Below, piece after piece: positions 10,145 through 22,482 of a DNA stretch of 64,000 nt. The notes under the pieces were generated by a model that was not told where the DNA came from, ran no database searches, and saw only the letters and a program-made list of their open reading frames with translations. Both the position numbers and the translations under genes were made by a program. Each line of letters begins with the position of its first letter. Within the stretch, counting starts at the first letter, position 1. Origin of the DNA: Lophium mytilinum (taxonomy: Eukaryota; Ascomycota; Dothideomycetes; Mytilinidiales; Mytilinidiaceae); the NCBI GenBank assembly GCA_010093605.1, contig MU004204.1, positions 268,367-332,366 on the forward strand, written 5' to 3'.

Positions 10145-10625
10145 TCACCCCACCTTCTGGCCATCCTCTATGACCATGTACTCATCCCCAACCATCATTT
10201 TCATCTGGCTGTCATCCATGAAGTTATCGTGGTCGCCAGTCAGCGCCGCGCCCTCCTTGTCATACATGAATTTGGCTAGACACAGGTAATCCGGAAAGAC
10301 AAAGGTGCAGATGGCGTCGTAATCTAGCAACTTCGCTTTGTTGTGCATGATGTCTTGTATCATTTTGCGGTCCCTTTGTAGATGGTATGTCTGCAGGGGC
10401 ACATTCAGACGTTCAGACTGCAATAGGGCACGGTGGGAGGGTTACCAAGCTGTAGCTAATTACACCCGCTCGCTGCACGACGGGGGCAGCTTTCTGTGCA
10501 TGTACGTTGTTATAGTGGTTTATGAAGTCCTCGTCGGACATGCCCTCTTTCTTCTTGATAAGGATGGTGACTTTGACGACCTTGCGGAAGCCCGTCGTGT
10601 TGGGGTAGCCGGCTTCGAGCACCAT
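10145..10625 (-). CDS. EthD-domain protein (dimeric alpha/beta barrel)
   Basis: Two exons, 10391-10625 reduced to 10446-10625, and 10145-10390, joined by a 55-nt intron (10391-10445), giving 141 residues. The sequence KVTILIKKKEGMSDEDFINHYNNVHA is typical of small EthD/ferredoxin-like fold proteins, and the second half has TYHLQRDR followed by DYDAICTFVFPDYLCLAKFMYD. Such proteins occur in degradation and polyketide pathways as small enzymes or helper proteins acting on ring compounds. A closer acceptor would give a 28-nt intron; I rejected it because it is too short and breaks the SYSL-TYHL join expected for the family. It ends the five-enzyme group and reads in the same direction as the FMN protein gene. 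Confidence 0.85.
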
Positions 10626-11022
10626 GATGGATGGCGGACAAGGTAACGATGCAGGAATTCAAATAAATCAACGCAGGGCTAGTTGGTAGAGTATTGCGAA
10701 GACAATAGTAAGCACTCGCAGTAGAGGATGGAAAGGAGATGCTGGGGTAAGAATATATGGTGAATAGGCGGGATTAGCGGGTCGGCGAATTACAGATCAC
10801 ATCTGGCCGACTCAGTAGTGCATGAGGCACATCATCCCTCCACCTTGATGTCCCCATTCCTAACCTCCCTCTCCATCACTAATTCGTCTTTCACCCAAAG
10901 AAAGGCTCCACTATATTACTGCTCGCTACCTTGACGTCGTAGTTCTCTGAAACACTGTCCTTCCTCAGCGCCCCGACACTCGCTGCAGTTGCTACCGCCA
11001 GCCCCGCTGTCTCTTCCGGTGG
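10626..11022. other. Intergenic region between the EthD gene and the M16 peptidase gene
   Basis: Divergent promoter space. A weak CATATATT lies about 125 bases upstream of the EthD ATG. Antisense frames around 10891-11183 lack an ATG and are not called. Confidence 0.4.
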
Positions 11023-11283
11023 ATGCTCCTCACTCGTGGTAGTCGGTCCCTGGAGCATGTCTGGGTAACCCGTGGCAGCCTCAAACACCAACTCCGACCC
11101 TCGAGAAAGGCTCCCGCGGCCTTAGCCTCAGCCTCGCGCTCGTCCAGTTCCTCAGCCTTGAACACTGCTCGTCTCACCGCCACCGCGCCACTGCCCGCCC
11201 CTCAGACACGTCCTCGCCATCGCCAGGCTCCAACAGCTTTGCGACATAAGAGCCACTCGGTGACTGCCCTCCGTCCCTACACC

Positions 11284-14200
11284 ATGACGCCCCCAGTCAC
11301 TATGACGGAGCCTATCAATAATCGAACCGCCCAGCCTGAACGACTCACCGAGAACCTGGAGAGGCCGACCTTGGATGATCGGTCGTACAGAGTCATTAGG
11401 CTGGCGAACCACCTCGAGGCCCTGCTCATACATGACCCGGAAACGGATAAAGTCAGCGGTGCGTTGGATGTAAACGTTGGAAGTTTCAGCGATGCGGAGG
11501 ACATGCCGGGCATTGCCCACGCCGTAGAGCATCTATTATTCATGGGCACGGAGAAAGTGAGTTGACCTTGCGTCCCACACAAGTGAAGCGGTACTGAAAT
11601 TGAACGGTTGGAGCATCTGAGCTTTCGAGATGTCCTTCGGGTGGAAGCTTTGGCATATCTACAGTGTTCAAGACATGCTAACGTTACTACTTGTAGTATC
11701 CTAAGGAGAATGCATATAACCAATATCTTACCTCACACTCCGGGCACTCCAATGCGTACACTGCGGCCACCTCGACGAATTACTACTTTGAAGTAGGGGC
11801 ATCCTCGAAAACCTCGACTAGTGACGCCACGTCTGCTTCTAGCCCTCAAGACCTGACGGCTTTGAAAGCAGAGTCACCATTGTATGGAGCTCTCGATCGG
11901 TTCGCACAGTTCTTTGTGGCCCCATTGTTCCTCGAAGAAACTCTGGATAGGGAGCTCAAGGCTGTCGACTCGGAGAACAAGAAGAATCTACAAAATGATA
12001 CTTGGAGGTTACATCAGCTTAACAAATCCCTTTCAAATCCCGAACATCCTTACAACCACTTCTCGACAGGTAGTTACAAGACTTTGCACGACGAACCGCT
12101 TGCACGCGGGGTGAAGATTCGGGATGAGTTCATGAAGTTTTACCATACACATTACTCGGCGAATCGAATGAAGTTGGTTGTTCTTGGCCGTGAGAGTTTG
12201 GATGATCTCGAAAGCTGGGTTGAGGAGCTGTTTTCTGCGGTACCTAACAAAAATCTCTCTCGACTACGATGGGATGATGTTGCTCCGTATACGGAGAAAG
12301 AGTTGGGAATGCAAATATTTGCAAAGCCTGTCTTCGAGATGCGGAATTTGGAACTAGACTTTCTGTACCAAGATGAAGAGGAGCTTTACGAGTCTCAGCC
12401 AGGACGTTACTTCTCACATCTCATTGGCCATGAAGGTCCAGGTAGCATTCTAGCTTATATCAAAGCGAAGGGATGGGCCAATGGACTGTCAGCGGGAGCA
12501 CAGCCTCTATGCCCGGGATCTGCAATCTTTGTTGTCAAGGTTAAACTTACTGAGGAGGGTCTGAAGCACTACAAGGAAGTTACGAAGACGATATTCCAAT
12601 ACATTGCAATGATGCGCGAATCGCCGCCCCAGGAATGGATCGTGGATGAGATGAAGCGCATGAGCGAGGTTGACTTCAAGTACAAACAAAAGAGTCCTGC
12701 AAGCAGAACCACAAGCTCGCTCAGTGGGATCATGCAGAGACCGTACCCTAGAGAACTTCTTTTAAGCGGACCCAGTCTTATTCGCAAGTTCAATGCTGAA
12801 GCGATCAACAAGGCAGCTACGTACTTACGGCCGGACAACTTTCGGTTGACTCTGATCAGCCAAGACTTCCCAGGAGACTGGGACCAGAAAGAGAAGTGGT
12901 ATGGAACCGAGTACAAGTATGAGAAGATACCAGAAGATTTCCTGGCCGAAATCAATAATGTGGTTGCGAGCCCGGCTAGCGATCGCCCGGCCGAGCTTCA
13001 TCTACCGCACAAGAATGAATTCATCCCAAATCGCCTCGAGGTGGAGAAGAAAGAAGTTGAGGAGCCGCTGAAGACGCCGAAGCTTATCCGAAACGATGAG
13101 AATGTCCGGACGTGGTTCAAGAAAGATGACCGTTTCTGGGTTCCTAAGGCCAGCGTGCTCATTACCTTACGATCGCCTCTCGTTAGCCTGACGCCCCTCA
13201 ATACAGTTGTGTCCCATCTCTACCGAGAACTGGTATACGATGCCTTGGTGGAGTACTCTTACGACGCTGAGATATCTGGTCTTAATTACTCGGTCGCTGC
13301 ACACGCACCTGGCCTCGATGTCAGTGTCAGCGGCTACAACGATAAGATGGCGGTTCTTCTCGAGAAAGTTCTAATCTCAATGCGAGACTTGGAGGTTAGC
13401 GAAGACCGTTTCAACATAATCAAAGAAAGACTGGCACGTAGCTTCCGGAACTGGGAGTACCAGCAGCCGTACCATCAGGTCGGAGTCTTTAGCAGGTGGC
13501 TCACAACCGAGAAGGGCTGGATCAACGAGCAATTGCTTGCTGAGCTGCACAACGTCACTGCGGCTGACGTCCGCGCTTTCTTCCCTCAACTCCTCGCCCA
13601 GGTTCACATTGAATTGCTTGCACATGGAAACATTTACAAAGAGGATGCTCTAAAACTGACTGACATGGTCGAGTCAATCTTGAAGCCAAAAATACTGCCA
13701 TCTTCTCAATGGCCTATCCGACGCTCGCTACTTTTGCCGCCGGGGTGTAATTTCGTCTACGAGCGAAACCTCAGAGATCCGGCGAACGTCAACCATTGCA
13801 TCGAATACATGCTTTATATTGGCGATCCTCTGAACCGGCAACGGAAGGCGAAGCTCCTTCTCATGGCCCAGATGGCGGACGAGCCAGCATTTGACCAGCT
13901 ACGAACGAAAGAACAGCTTGGCTACGTCGTTTTCAGCGGGCCGACGATATCGAATATGTGGGCTGGATACCGTATCTTGATCCAGAGCGAGAAGAGCCCC
14001 GAATACTTGGAGGGGCGAATAGACGCGTTTTTGACCCAGTTCGGACAGATGCTGCACGACATGAAGGATGAAGACTTTGAAGGGCATAAGAGGAGCATCA
14101 TCAACAAGCGGCTAGAGAAGCTTAAGAATCTGTCACAGGAGACGAACAGGTTTTGGAATCACGTTCTGAGCGAATGCTACGATTTCGAGTCGGGTAAGTG

Positions 14201-14798
14201 CTCAGCAGCTTCGCCTATCTGATGCTGAAAATATGCTAATCTTTAAATAGCTGACCATGATGTGGAGCATCTCACACCTCTCACCAAACAAGATGTCGTT
14301 GAGTTCTTCAATCAGTTCATCTCGCCGACGTCACCGACGCGTGCTAAATTGGCAGTCCACATGCTAGCCCAGTCATCGCCGGCTGCAGAACAGGACGAGC
14401 AAGTGGTCAAGCTCGTCAGCGAGCTGCTCACAGCCAATAAAGTGGCCGTCAAGGACGATGATCTCCAGAAACACTTCGAAGCAGTGGAGAAACCCGCCAA
14501 GCAAGACGACCTAGTCGCAGCGCTATCCTCCTACCTTGGCGAGCTGAAGCTAGAGGCGGACGTTGTGACCAAGGTGGTGGAGCAGGGCAAGGCAGCGCTG
14601 GCGGCTGCCTTGACGGAGACAGAGAGCCAGAAGGAGGTGGTGGAGGCAGATGGTGAGACGCACGTGAAGCTAGGCAACGGAACCACACCAGTAGTGATCC
14701 ACGATGTGCATGCGTGGAAGGCTGGGCTGGAGGTTAGCAAGGGTGCTCGACCAGTGCAGGATCTCAGCGATTTCGAGGAGATCGAGGCGAAGCTGTGA
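11284..14798 (+). CDS. M16 metallopeptidase, insulin-degrading enzyme / Ste23 type
   Basis: Three exons, 11284-11556, 11697-14193 and 14251-14798, giving 1105 residues. M16A enzymes are large zinc peptidases of about 1000 residues that enclose small peptides; yeast Ste23 and Axl1 also mature a-factor. The inverted zinc motif HxxEH is present as HAVEH (His79, Glu82, His83), directly followed by LLFMGTEKYPKEN. The distal zinc ligand region AVDSENKKN (near residue 184) and the RFAQFF segment are also present. The C-terminal half keeps the LRTKEQLGYVVF motif. A highly acidic insertion rich in Lys/Glu occurs near the C-terminus. An in-frame ATG at 11023 would add 87 mostly basic residues; the conservative start at 11284 is used here (see findings). 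Confidence 0.93.
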
Positions 14799-16214
14799 GG
14801 GACGGGATGACGTTGGGCTCCAGTAGTTGGCTCTGGTGGCAGGCTGGGAGGACGAGTTGCATGTTTCTGATAGCGGTTGGATCAGCAGCTAGGCATCGGT
14901 GGCAAGTGCATGACACATGGTGTGAGGACTTGCAGATAGGGTTGCATGATTTGCATTGGGGCGCTTCGTGGAGCTGCTTGAGGACCTTGTACAGGAAATG
15001 CAGGTGCCCGGCCATGCATACATAGTAAAACTAGAAACCCCAGCGAGGTGCATGCTGTTAAGAACGAACAGCATAGTTCATGTGGTGCTCGCCGGGTACG
15101 GTTTTGGTGCGTCAAGCGGCGCTGGGCCAAACACTGGCGGTTTGAAACAGCAGCGGGTGTGAGGCATGCGAAGAGTGTAGGAGAGCCCACGCGCGACTGG
15201 GCGGCATAGCGAAAGGAGATGCAGCAAGACAGTGCCTCTTAATGAAACTGCGGCATAGCCAGACATAAACAGCTGCACAACGGGTGGCTGTCGTGCGCTC
15301 TCGGCTTGTCCGGCCCCCTACATTCACCCAGACTGCAGAGTGCGTCGGACGGCAGCACTTAAATGGTGCAGCGCCCCGTCTGCACGCGAGGAAGCGCTCG
15401 GCTTGGCTGCTTGGTGGTGCCTTTCAACAGCCCAGTCATCACGTCGGGAGGGCGTTCGCAGAGTCGCGTCGAGGTGCGCGCAACCTTGCTAGAAGCGCAG
15501 GGAGCAGATGCGGGTGAAGGAGGGCTCCGCTCCGCCCAGCCAATTGCCCCCCGCGCCTAGCGGTGCATTGATCGAAAGGGCACACTGGCTGGGCGGGCCT
15601 GAGGCTGAGAGGCAGGCTGAGAAACCGGATTTGATTGTCTTTACGCCCTGTTTACCGTGTCTCGCGGTGATTTGCGTGCTGCGCTTTGGCTTCATCGACG
15701 CGCGAGCTGCACACTCAAATCGCCAACACCACACGAACGCGTTCACCACTCCCCTCCCTGTGCTCCCGACCCGTCTTAGTCGCGCCCATTGCAGCTTGCC
15801 CTACGCTTCTGCACCCCGTCTGCGCTGCAGAGCCTGCTTCCCGTCCCGAGGACTGCCACCCCGATATACCCTCATCACGCCCCTCTCGTCCCTCCTTTCT
15901 CTTCCTCAGGCTTGCTCTCCCCCAAGACCTCTGCTCTCTGTCCCTCTCCGCTTTGCTCACGTCTTGGACACCCTCACCAGCTTTGATACTCGCATCCTGT
16001 ACTTTCCTCGACATTGAATTACTTCTGTTCGCGTCGCCACAGCCTATTTTATATCGCGTCCTTCAACAGCCTCGTACTCGACACCCGTCTTGCTTTTCTC
16101 CCAACACACCACCACCTCAATTGGCCGCTAGACTATCCAATCCTAGAAACCAGTCTTTGATAGACTTGCAATTACTCTCAGTCTTTCGTTTGGATTCAGT
16201 CTACCACCGCCATT
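14799..16214. other. Long intergenic region with a pyrimidine-rich leader before 16215
   Basis: No coding pattern is convincing over 1.4 kb. The last 500 bases are strongly C/T-rich, which is common for fungal promoters and 5' leaders of the downstream gene. Several open frames exist on both strands but look like random GC-rich frames. Confidence 0.45.
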
Positions 16215-17676
16215 ATGACTACTCACGTCCCCACGCGTCAGCCCTTCGCTGCTCTCGACAGCCCCAGGCTCCAATCGCTCTCCAACATCAAGAATCGCCA
16301 AAATGGTATGCTTGTCTACTACTCTGCTCTCACAAAAGACGCGTAATTCCATGTGTGCGTTTGTTAACACGATATCCATAGCTATCCCAGTATCCTTTTC
16401 ACCCTCCCAGAAGCCCACCCAATCAACAAGCACCAAACGCCGCTACAGCCCCTCCGTCTTCGATGCTGAGAATGATTCTGAGAACATCGATCCCTCCATC
16501 TTCAATTCACCCACCAAGCGCTCCAAAACCACCGATGGCCTCGCCAAACCCTCCCAGTTCATCACTACCACCCAATCTGCCCGCACCAGCCCCACCACAT
16601 TGCCCTCCCCTCGCAAAATAATAACACCAACTCTACCGTCTGTCCGCAAAGCTATATCCTCACCATCCACTACATCCTCAACCCCAATTGGTTCTTCTCG
16701 CGGTTCCCCAAAGCACAAGCGTGTCGGCCTCCTTTCAAAGCGTCGTGCATCCTCCTCCCCATTTCGTCGCATCGACCCACCCGCTTTCTCGCCTTCAATG
16801 GCTAATGGCAACTCTGGTCTTCCTTTCTCAATCGACGCTGCCCTTAGCGGCACTATTCCCACCTACACTCCCAAGCCAGCAGTTACCGCCATGCCCACTT
16901 TAGAGGAGGCTATGCCAAAGACCTGGTTCTTCGATATCCACGAAGACACCCCTGAAGAAGAGGCCACGAACCTGATGGAGCATTCCGCATGCACACTGGA
17001 CATCTCCTCGGACGACGACGGCGAAATGAGGAAAGCAAGGGAAGGTGCTGAAAGGGGCAAAGAAAACATCCCACCACCGGACTTCGTCTTCGCTTCCACC
17101 TCCACAGATGCAGGGGCCAACGTTGAGGATGCTGCTACCGAGATGACTGGGTTGGAGGGTGCGGGCGCTATCCATGAAGTCAAGCTACCTAAGCTTCGCC
17201 GTCCCCTTCTCCAAGATGCTATGGACCAGGATCGCTCGCCCCTTTCTGACTTGCCTGCTAAGGACTATTACGGGCCTGGGTGCGATGAGTCGTCGTTCGT
17301 GACGGTGGATGCTGCTATTGAGAAGCCGTCTGGTCTTTCCAAGGAGTTCGACTTTGCTGTCCCTACGTCGCCATCACCGCTTAGGGAGCAGGATGTAGTT
17401 GGGGAGGAAAAGCCCGTCGAGGCTGAGGCCCCGGTTGAAGTCGAGGCTCCAGTTGAGGTTGAGGCTCCAGTTGTCGAGGCCTCAGCCGAGGCTCCACTTC
17501 CAGTCGAGACCGAGGTTGATGTGCCGCTACAAGTCGAGCAGGAGAAGGAGATCCCAATCTACATCGACGAGACCGCCGGACCTGCTGTGGAAGCTTCTGT
17601 CCCCGCTGAGGCCCAAACCTTAGAGGAAGTCGCTGTTCTCGTCTCACTACCTGATGAGACCGATGAGGAACTATAA
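16215..17676 (+). CDS. Conserved fungal protein of unknown function, probably nuclear and disordered
   Basis: Two exons, 16215-16305 and 16382-17676, separated by a 76-nt intron, giving 461 residues. The short first exon encodes TRQPFAALDSPRLQSLSNIKNRQN, and the second starts with a basic S/P-rich segment containing KRRYSPSVFDAENDSENIDP. The pattern ENIDP and a later GKENIPP are reminders of cell-cycle related fungal proteins, but I cannot assign a family. The centre has a short acidic SSDDDGE patch. The C-terminal 100 residues are acidic and contain imperfect PVEVEAP repeats. No enzyme domain or membrane segment is visible. SPxK/R-type sites are numerous in the first half, consistent with phosphorylation; that is inference. 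Confidence 0.7.
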
Positions 17677-18992
17677 CAGCACTGCCACGTGTACTCTTCG
17701 TCTCTCTTCATTGCTGTCGTCTGGTCTTATCTCCGCTAGAGACAATACGTCGTCCCAACCACCTCTTACTTTGCTCCCTTCCTGGTTTCCTTCTCAATGC
17801 TGTCTCTCTCTTGGCCTTTCCTACTTGGTTGTCCCCACCGGTAAACACCAGCCTTCCTTCATGTCACCATGAACAGGCGGTCCCTTTTCCGGGAAGGTGG
17901 GCCGAGACGGAACACGGTCATGACCACAACAACATTGAGACAGCGGACTGCGAAGCTGCAAAGATTGCCTGGGAGCTGAGACGACCACACCATACCGCGA
18001 TCACAAGAACCTCAAGTCCGAGATCTAGAACAACGAAACTCATACCTCTCTTACTTATACACTCTTTACAATGGGTAATGCACTGCTTTTTTGGCGTCTC
18101 GTCGGGGCGCTGGGGTCTATTCAGGCGTTTACCGGGCCTGAGTCCCCCCTTTCCTGTCATTTCCTTAATGTTGGCTTTCTGCTTGGCTGGTTTCTTGCGA
18201 TTGCTTGTCCACTTTTCTTGCCCATCGACTACCCCCTTTCCCCGATTGTCTGTCTGGTATTTTTTGGCGTTGCTAGCTTTTGTGTTTTGTGTTTGATGTT
18301 GTTACGTTGGGAATGTGTTGGAGTATTGAGGTGGTGGGAGGCGGTTGGGTCGTATTGGTATTAAGAACGAAATACACGGATTGCACTTAACAGACCATGC
18401 TTTCATTATTACCCACCAATCATGCTAATCCCATATATCTCTAGATGCCAACCAATGCGCTTGGCATCGGTCGTGCGCTCTACGCTCGAGCCGGCTATAC
18501 TTTTCCGCCTCATCGTGTCATCAACGGATAACGGCAACGGCCTGACTTCCCATTGAGTCCTCGTCTCTAAAAATTGCCTTTTATGGCGTGCTAACAACAC
18601 GCTTAATTCATTGGCCAAGACTTGTAGTAGGGAGAAAACGAAAGCGCCAAGACGAATATCGGAGACTACTTACACCTGACCATGCAAAGCAGATTACTTT
18701 TTGGGATCCTCACGACAACGACCTCTTAAAGCCGAGTCTGCTATGCTCCTCATCGCTTGCAAGATCCGGTGAAGTGGTTTGGATAAGATACCCCGCTGGT
18801 GTGTTAGGCTGGGGAGCGTTTGAGAGCTGCGGTAAGTGAGGACTTTATATCTGCGGATTCCCTCAGATTATGGAAGGGTGTCGATTTGTATCGCTTGTGT
18901 CCCTGACTCGATTGTGGTAGTAAGTCTTTTCAACCTTGCAGTCTTGATATCCATGTTCTTTGAAACTTTCATTACCTTCAAGAAATTGAGAT
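17677..18992. other. Intergenic region, no gene supported
   Basis: It contains the 3' flank of the preceding gene and the upstream flank of the MFS pseudogene. A 161-codon frame at 17811-18296 has low-complexity, C/T-rich composition and no recognisable domain; I treat it as untranslated sequence. Confidence 0.4.
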
Positions 18993-20656
18993 ATGTCCAA
19001 CGCCTCCCCCAACAGCCCGGTCATCCCTCTCCGAAAAACCAGACGTAAAAGCCATCAACGTCGTCGACGAAGAGCTCGGCGCAGAGAACCGCCCACGCTA
19101 CATCGCCGAAGATGACCTCTCCGACGAGCAAAAGAAGGAGGAAGCACCCGTTATGTGAGTAACGAAATGCAAACTCCTCTACCACTCTCCAAACAAAAAC
19201 GTACTCCATCTAACTTCCAAACAGTCGCAAAGTCGACTGGCGCCTCATCCCCATCCTCGGTGGCCTCTACTCCATCGCCGGCCTGGACCGCGTCAACCTC
19301 TCCAACGCACGTGTGGCCGGCATGAACGAAGACATGCGCTTCGACATCGGGAACCGCTACTCGATCGCCTTGCTAGTCTTCTTCATCACTTACTTCCTAT
19401 TCGAACTCCCCTCTACCTTGACGCTGCGGCCGATTGGGCCGAAGATCCAGCTGAATGCGCTGGCGTTCAGTTGGGGCGCTGTCATCCTAGGAATGGGGTT
19501 CGCGAACGACTGGAGGGTGATTGTGGTGTGCCGGATGCGGATTGGGATCTTTGAGGCGGGGTTCTTGCCGTGCTGTCGACGTGGTACCAGCGGTATGAGA
19601 TCCAGCAGCGGCGAGTAGTGTTTATGTTTGTAGAGCTTAGGATGATTACGAGGGGTTGGTAGACAGTCACTGATATTGGCGTCAGCATGGCGCTCTGGTA
19701 CCTGATCAATCTCTTTGTCTCCGCCTTTGGAAACATCCTCGCCTTCGCTCTCGTCAAGCTAGACGGGTCGTACGGTATAGCCGGCTGGCGCTGGATCTTC
19801 ATGTACGCCCCCTCCCCCTTTCCCGCCTACCAAACCCTAACCCACCTCCCCCCAGCATCGAAGGCGCCGCCACAATCGGCTTCTCCCTCCTCGGCTACTT
19901 CCGCGTCATTGGTTTCCCCAACATCCTCCTCGCCTCCAGCGACCGCCGCTCCTTCACCACCTCAGAGCTCTTAACCGTGCTGAACCGCGTCGACCGCGAC
20001 CGCGGCGACTCAGCCCCCGACGCGCTAACCTGGCCTAAATTCTGGTACCACCTGTGCGTCTGGCAGCTATGGGTCTACGGGCTGATGTTCATGACCTCCT
20101 CCGCGCCCATCTACGCCTTCGCCTACTTCATCCAAACGATCCTCAAAACGATGGGCTACCCCACCGCCATCATCTTCCTCCTCTGCGCACCCCCCTACCT
20201 CTTCTCCATCCTCTGGACCCTCGCCAACGCCTGGCTGGCCGACCGCACGCGGCTGCGCATGCCGTCGTCACGCTGACGGGCCTGCTACTAACCGCCTACT
20301 GGCGCCAACAATGGCGTGCGGTATTTCGGCGTGTTTTTGGGCGTGTCCGGGTGCAATGCGAATCTGCCGACGACTATTGCGTTTCAGAGCAATAATGTGA
20401 GGTCGAGTAGTAGGAGGAGTATGGCGAGTGGGATTCAGTTTGTGTTTGCGGCGGTTGGGGGGATTTATGCGAGTACGACGTTTAAGCAGAAGGAGTATCC
20501 GAGCTATCGGACGGGTGTGTGGTGTGCGGTTGCGACGTAGTTTTTGCTTGTGGTGTTGGTGGGGGTGATGACGGTGCATTTTAGGGGGTTAATAGGAGGG
20601 CGGATAGGGAAGGCTTTGTTAGTCAGGAGGAGAGGAAGTTTAGGCATACGTTTTAG
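18993..20656 (+). pseudogene. Decayed MFS transporter (anion:cation symporter / allantoate permease-like)
   Basis: Family sequence is recognisable along the whole interval but no single frame is intact. Seen in order: an acidic N-terminus (DVKAINVVDEELGAE), an intron about 19154-19225, then KVDWRLIPILGGLYSIAGLDRVNLSNA, and later GIFEAGFLP. Next come ALWYLINLFVSAFGNILAF and GIAGWRWIF, AYFIQTILKTMGYP, the ADRTRLRMP loop, and VRYFGVFLGVSGCNANLPTT. Breaks: a likely frame change between the ATG at 18993 and the acidic head; loss of a few codons plus a frameshift right after GFLP near 19575; one missing base after RMP near 20265; another frame change near 20310; and a TAG at about 20538 inside a membrane segment. 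Sequencing error could explain one of these, hardly all. Confidence 0.8.
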
Positions 20657-21011
20657 AGGGAAGGGAGTGGGTTGGGGGAAATAGGGAAGTAGAAATGGGG
20701 AAGGGTGGATGTATAAAGCTTAGTTTAGATGATGGGGCAGAGTTGAATGCTACACGTGAGGAGTTTGAAAAGAACTTAGACGGCAATACGAATGATGACC
20801 GTTTTGGAGTATTTCTAGCATCGACTGTGGCTAGATTCTCGTGTCTTGGTATACTAGGTGGCTTATGTTGAGGGCCTGTCTAGCTACGCTCCCTTAGAAA
20901 GACATTCTTGCCGAGTTTTCCCTATACGTACTACCTTCGCCGTAGACAAGCTTATGGATGTACAGTTACACGCGATCGCCGGTATGAGGCGGGATGGTGA
21001 GTAGACCTAAC
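20657..21011. other. Intergenic stretch, nothing recognised
   Basis: The space between the end of the MFS pseudogene and the stop of the ribokinase gene. No coding or structural pattern is seen. Confidence 0.4.
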
Positions 21012-22097
21012 TCAGCTCGAAGGCACTTCATCCACCCACGGAATCGCAGACTGAGCGCCTACCTTTTGTACAGTCTCCGAGGCGGCTCGGTTTGCATACT
21101 CGATGGCGGCGTCGATATCAAAGGACGTTGCGCCACGAGCAACCGAGACAGCATACGCCCCTACGAAGGTGTCGCCAGCAGCAGTGGTGTCTACTACTTT
21201 GACCTTTCGGGCCGGTAGAACTTTGGCTGGCTGAGACTTGGTATGGCGGGCAGCTGTTTGGTAGTATACCCCCTGAAATCTTTAGGATAGAGCTGTAAAC
21301 AGTCGAGATGCAGACTTACCTCGGCGCCTAGAGTGATTATTACATTCTGAACGCCTCCGTTGATGAAGACGGAGGCTACATCGTTCCATGATGTTGGGTT
21401 TTCGATTCCGGATAGAATAGAAGCTTCCGTCTCGTTCACGATCAAGTGATCAAGACCCTTGTAGGCGTCTTCCGGAAGAGGAATTGCGGGAGCTGGGTTC
21501 AGAATAACCACAATATTGCGTTCCCTTGCGGCTTTCATATTGAGAAGAACCTACCTTTTGTTAGGCATGTGTTGATAGACATGTCTGGGTTCATTGTCCA
21601 GTTTTAAATGCACGAGAACCTACCACTTCGATAGGAACTTCCAACTGGAACAGGGCAACCGTGGTGTCAGGTTGGAGAAGGTCTACGACCGGCACATTAT
21701 AGTTGGCTCCAGGGGACAGCAGAATCCTGTTCTCTCCAGTTTGACTTTCAACAAGAATGACAGCCACTCCAGTCTTCTGATTCGGCAACTTCTGCACTTT
21801 TGACGTTTCTACTCCGCCCGCTTGCAAACTCTTCAAGAAATCGTCCGCGAATTGGTCGTCACCCACAGCCCCAACCATGCGGACCTCTACATCTGTGGAC
21901 TCCCCTTTTCGGGCCTGTGACCGTGTTCGAGACACTCTTGCGCATGCTACTGCTTGGTTGGCACCCTTGCCGCCAAACCCCGTGTCGAATGATTCCGCAG
22001 TTAGCGTCTCGCCGCCAGCAGGAATCCGGGCTGTCCGAGTGACGAGATCGACATTCAGAGAGCCAATTACTGAGATGACGTGGTGGCTGGACGACAT
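21012..22097 (-). CDS. RBK1: Ribokinase (PfkB family)
   Basis: Three exons, 21624-22097, 21320-21550 and 21012-21230, giving 307 residues, the usual ribokinase length. It phosphorylates D-ribose to ribose 5-phosphate with ATP in the cytosol. The substrate-binding GGKGANQA lies at residues 42-49, NPAPA and NETEA follow in the middle exon, and the PfkB signature DTTAAGDTFVGAY holds the catalytic base Asp255. The first line IGSLNVDLVTR is also typical. Introns of 73 and 89 nt use GT-AG. The start at 22097 gives MSSSHHVISVIGSLNVD, and no targeting signal is present. Ribokinase is the best-fitting member of the family because of length and the GGKGANQA motif. Confidence 0.93.
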
Positions 22098-22482
22098 TCT
22101 GAATGTCTGAATAATCAAATTATCAAGGGAAGAAAGAAGATGAAGGATGGTGGTGATCGAGAATTGGAGAAGAACCCCTGTAACGGCTTTAGCCGCAAAC
22201 TATATTAGTGGCTTGGCAATATCGAAGTGGACTACTTGATGCCTTCTCACCCTTTCCTCCATTGACTCTACAATACCTTTCAAACTCGACAAATTCAACC
22301 ATATATCTGCGTTACTAGTTAGACTTCAGTCACTACTTTCATCTCGACTGATCGTTTCACTTAATCCGGAGCCCCAATTGACTTTAGTACTTCGAGCTGG
22401 CCGATTGTGCAATCAGTAAATGCGCTGCCTAAGCAAGAGAGACACAGCCCCAAGCGATTGTATGGATCGTTAGCGGCAAACT
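22098..22482. other. Divergent intergenic region, no gene seen
   Basis: The promoter space of the ribokinase gene and of the uncharacterised ORF at 22483. No TATA box or repeat stands out. Confidence 0.35.

Noticed and set aside
10418-10445. A 28-nt intron in the EthD gene
   Set aside because: Too short for splicing in fungi; the acceptor at 10391 gives a 55-nt intron and the expected SYSL-TYHL join.
10891-11183. Two overlapping minus-strand frames that might form a small gene
   Set aside because: Neither has an ATG, and they lie opposite the leader and extension of the M16 peptidase.
17811-18296. Plus-strand frame of 161 codons with a hydrophobic end
   Set aside because: Composition follows a C/T-rich untranslated region; no family pattern or splice-supported extension is seen.
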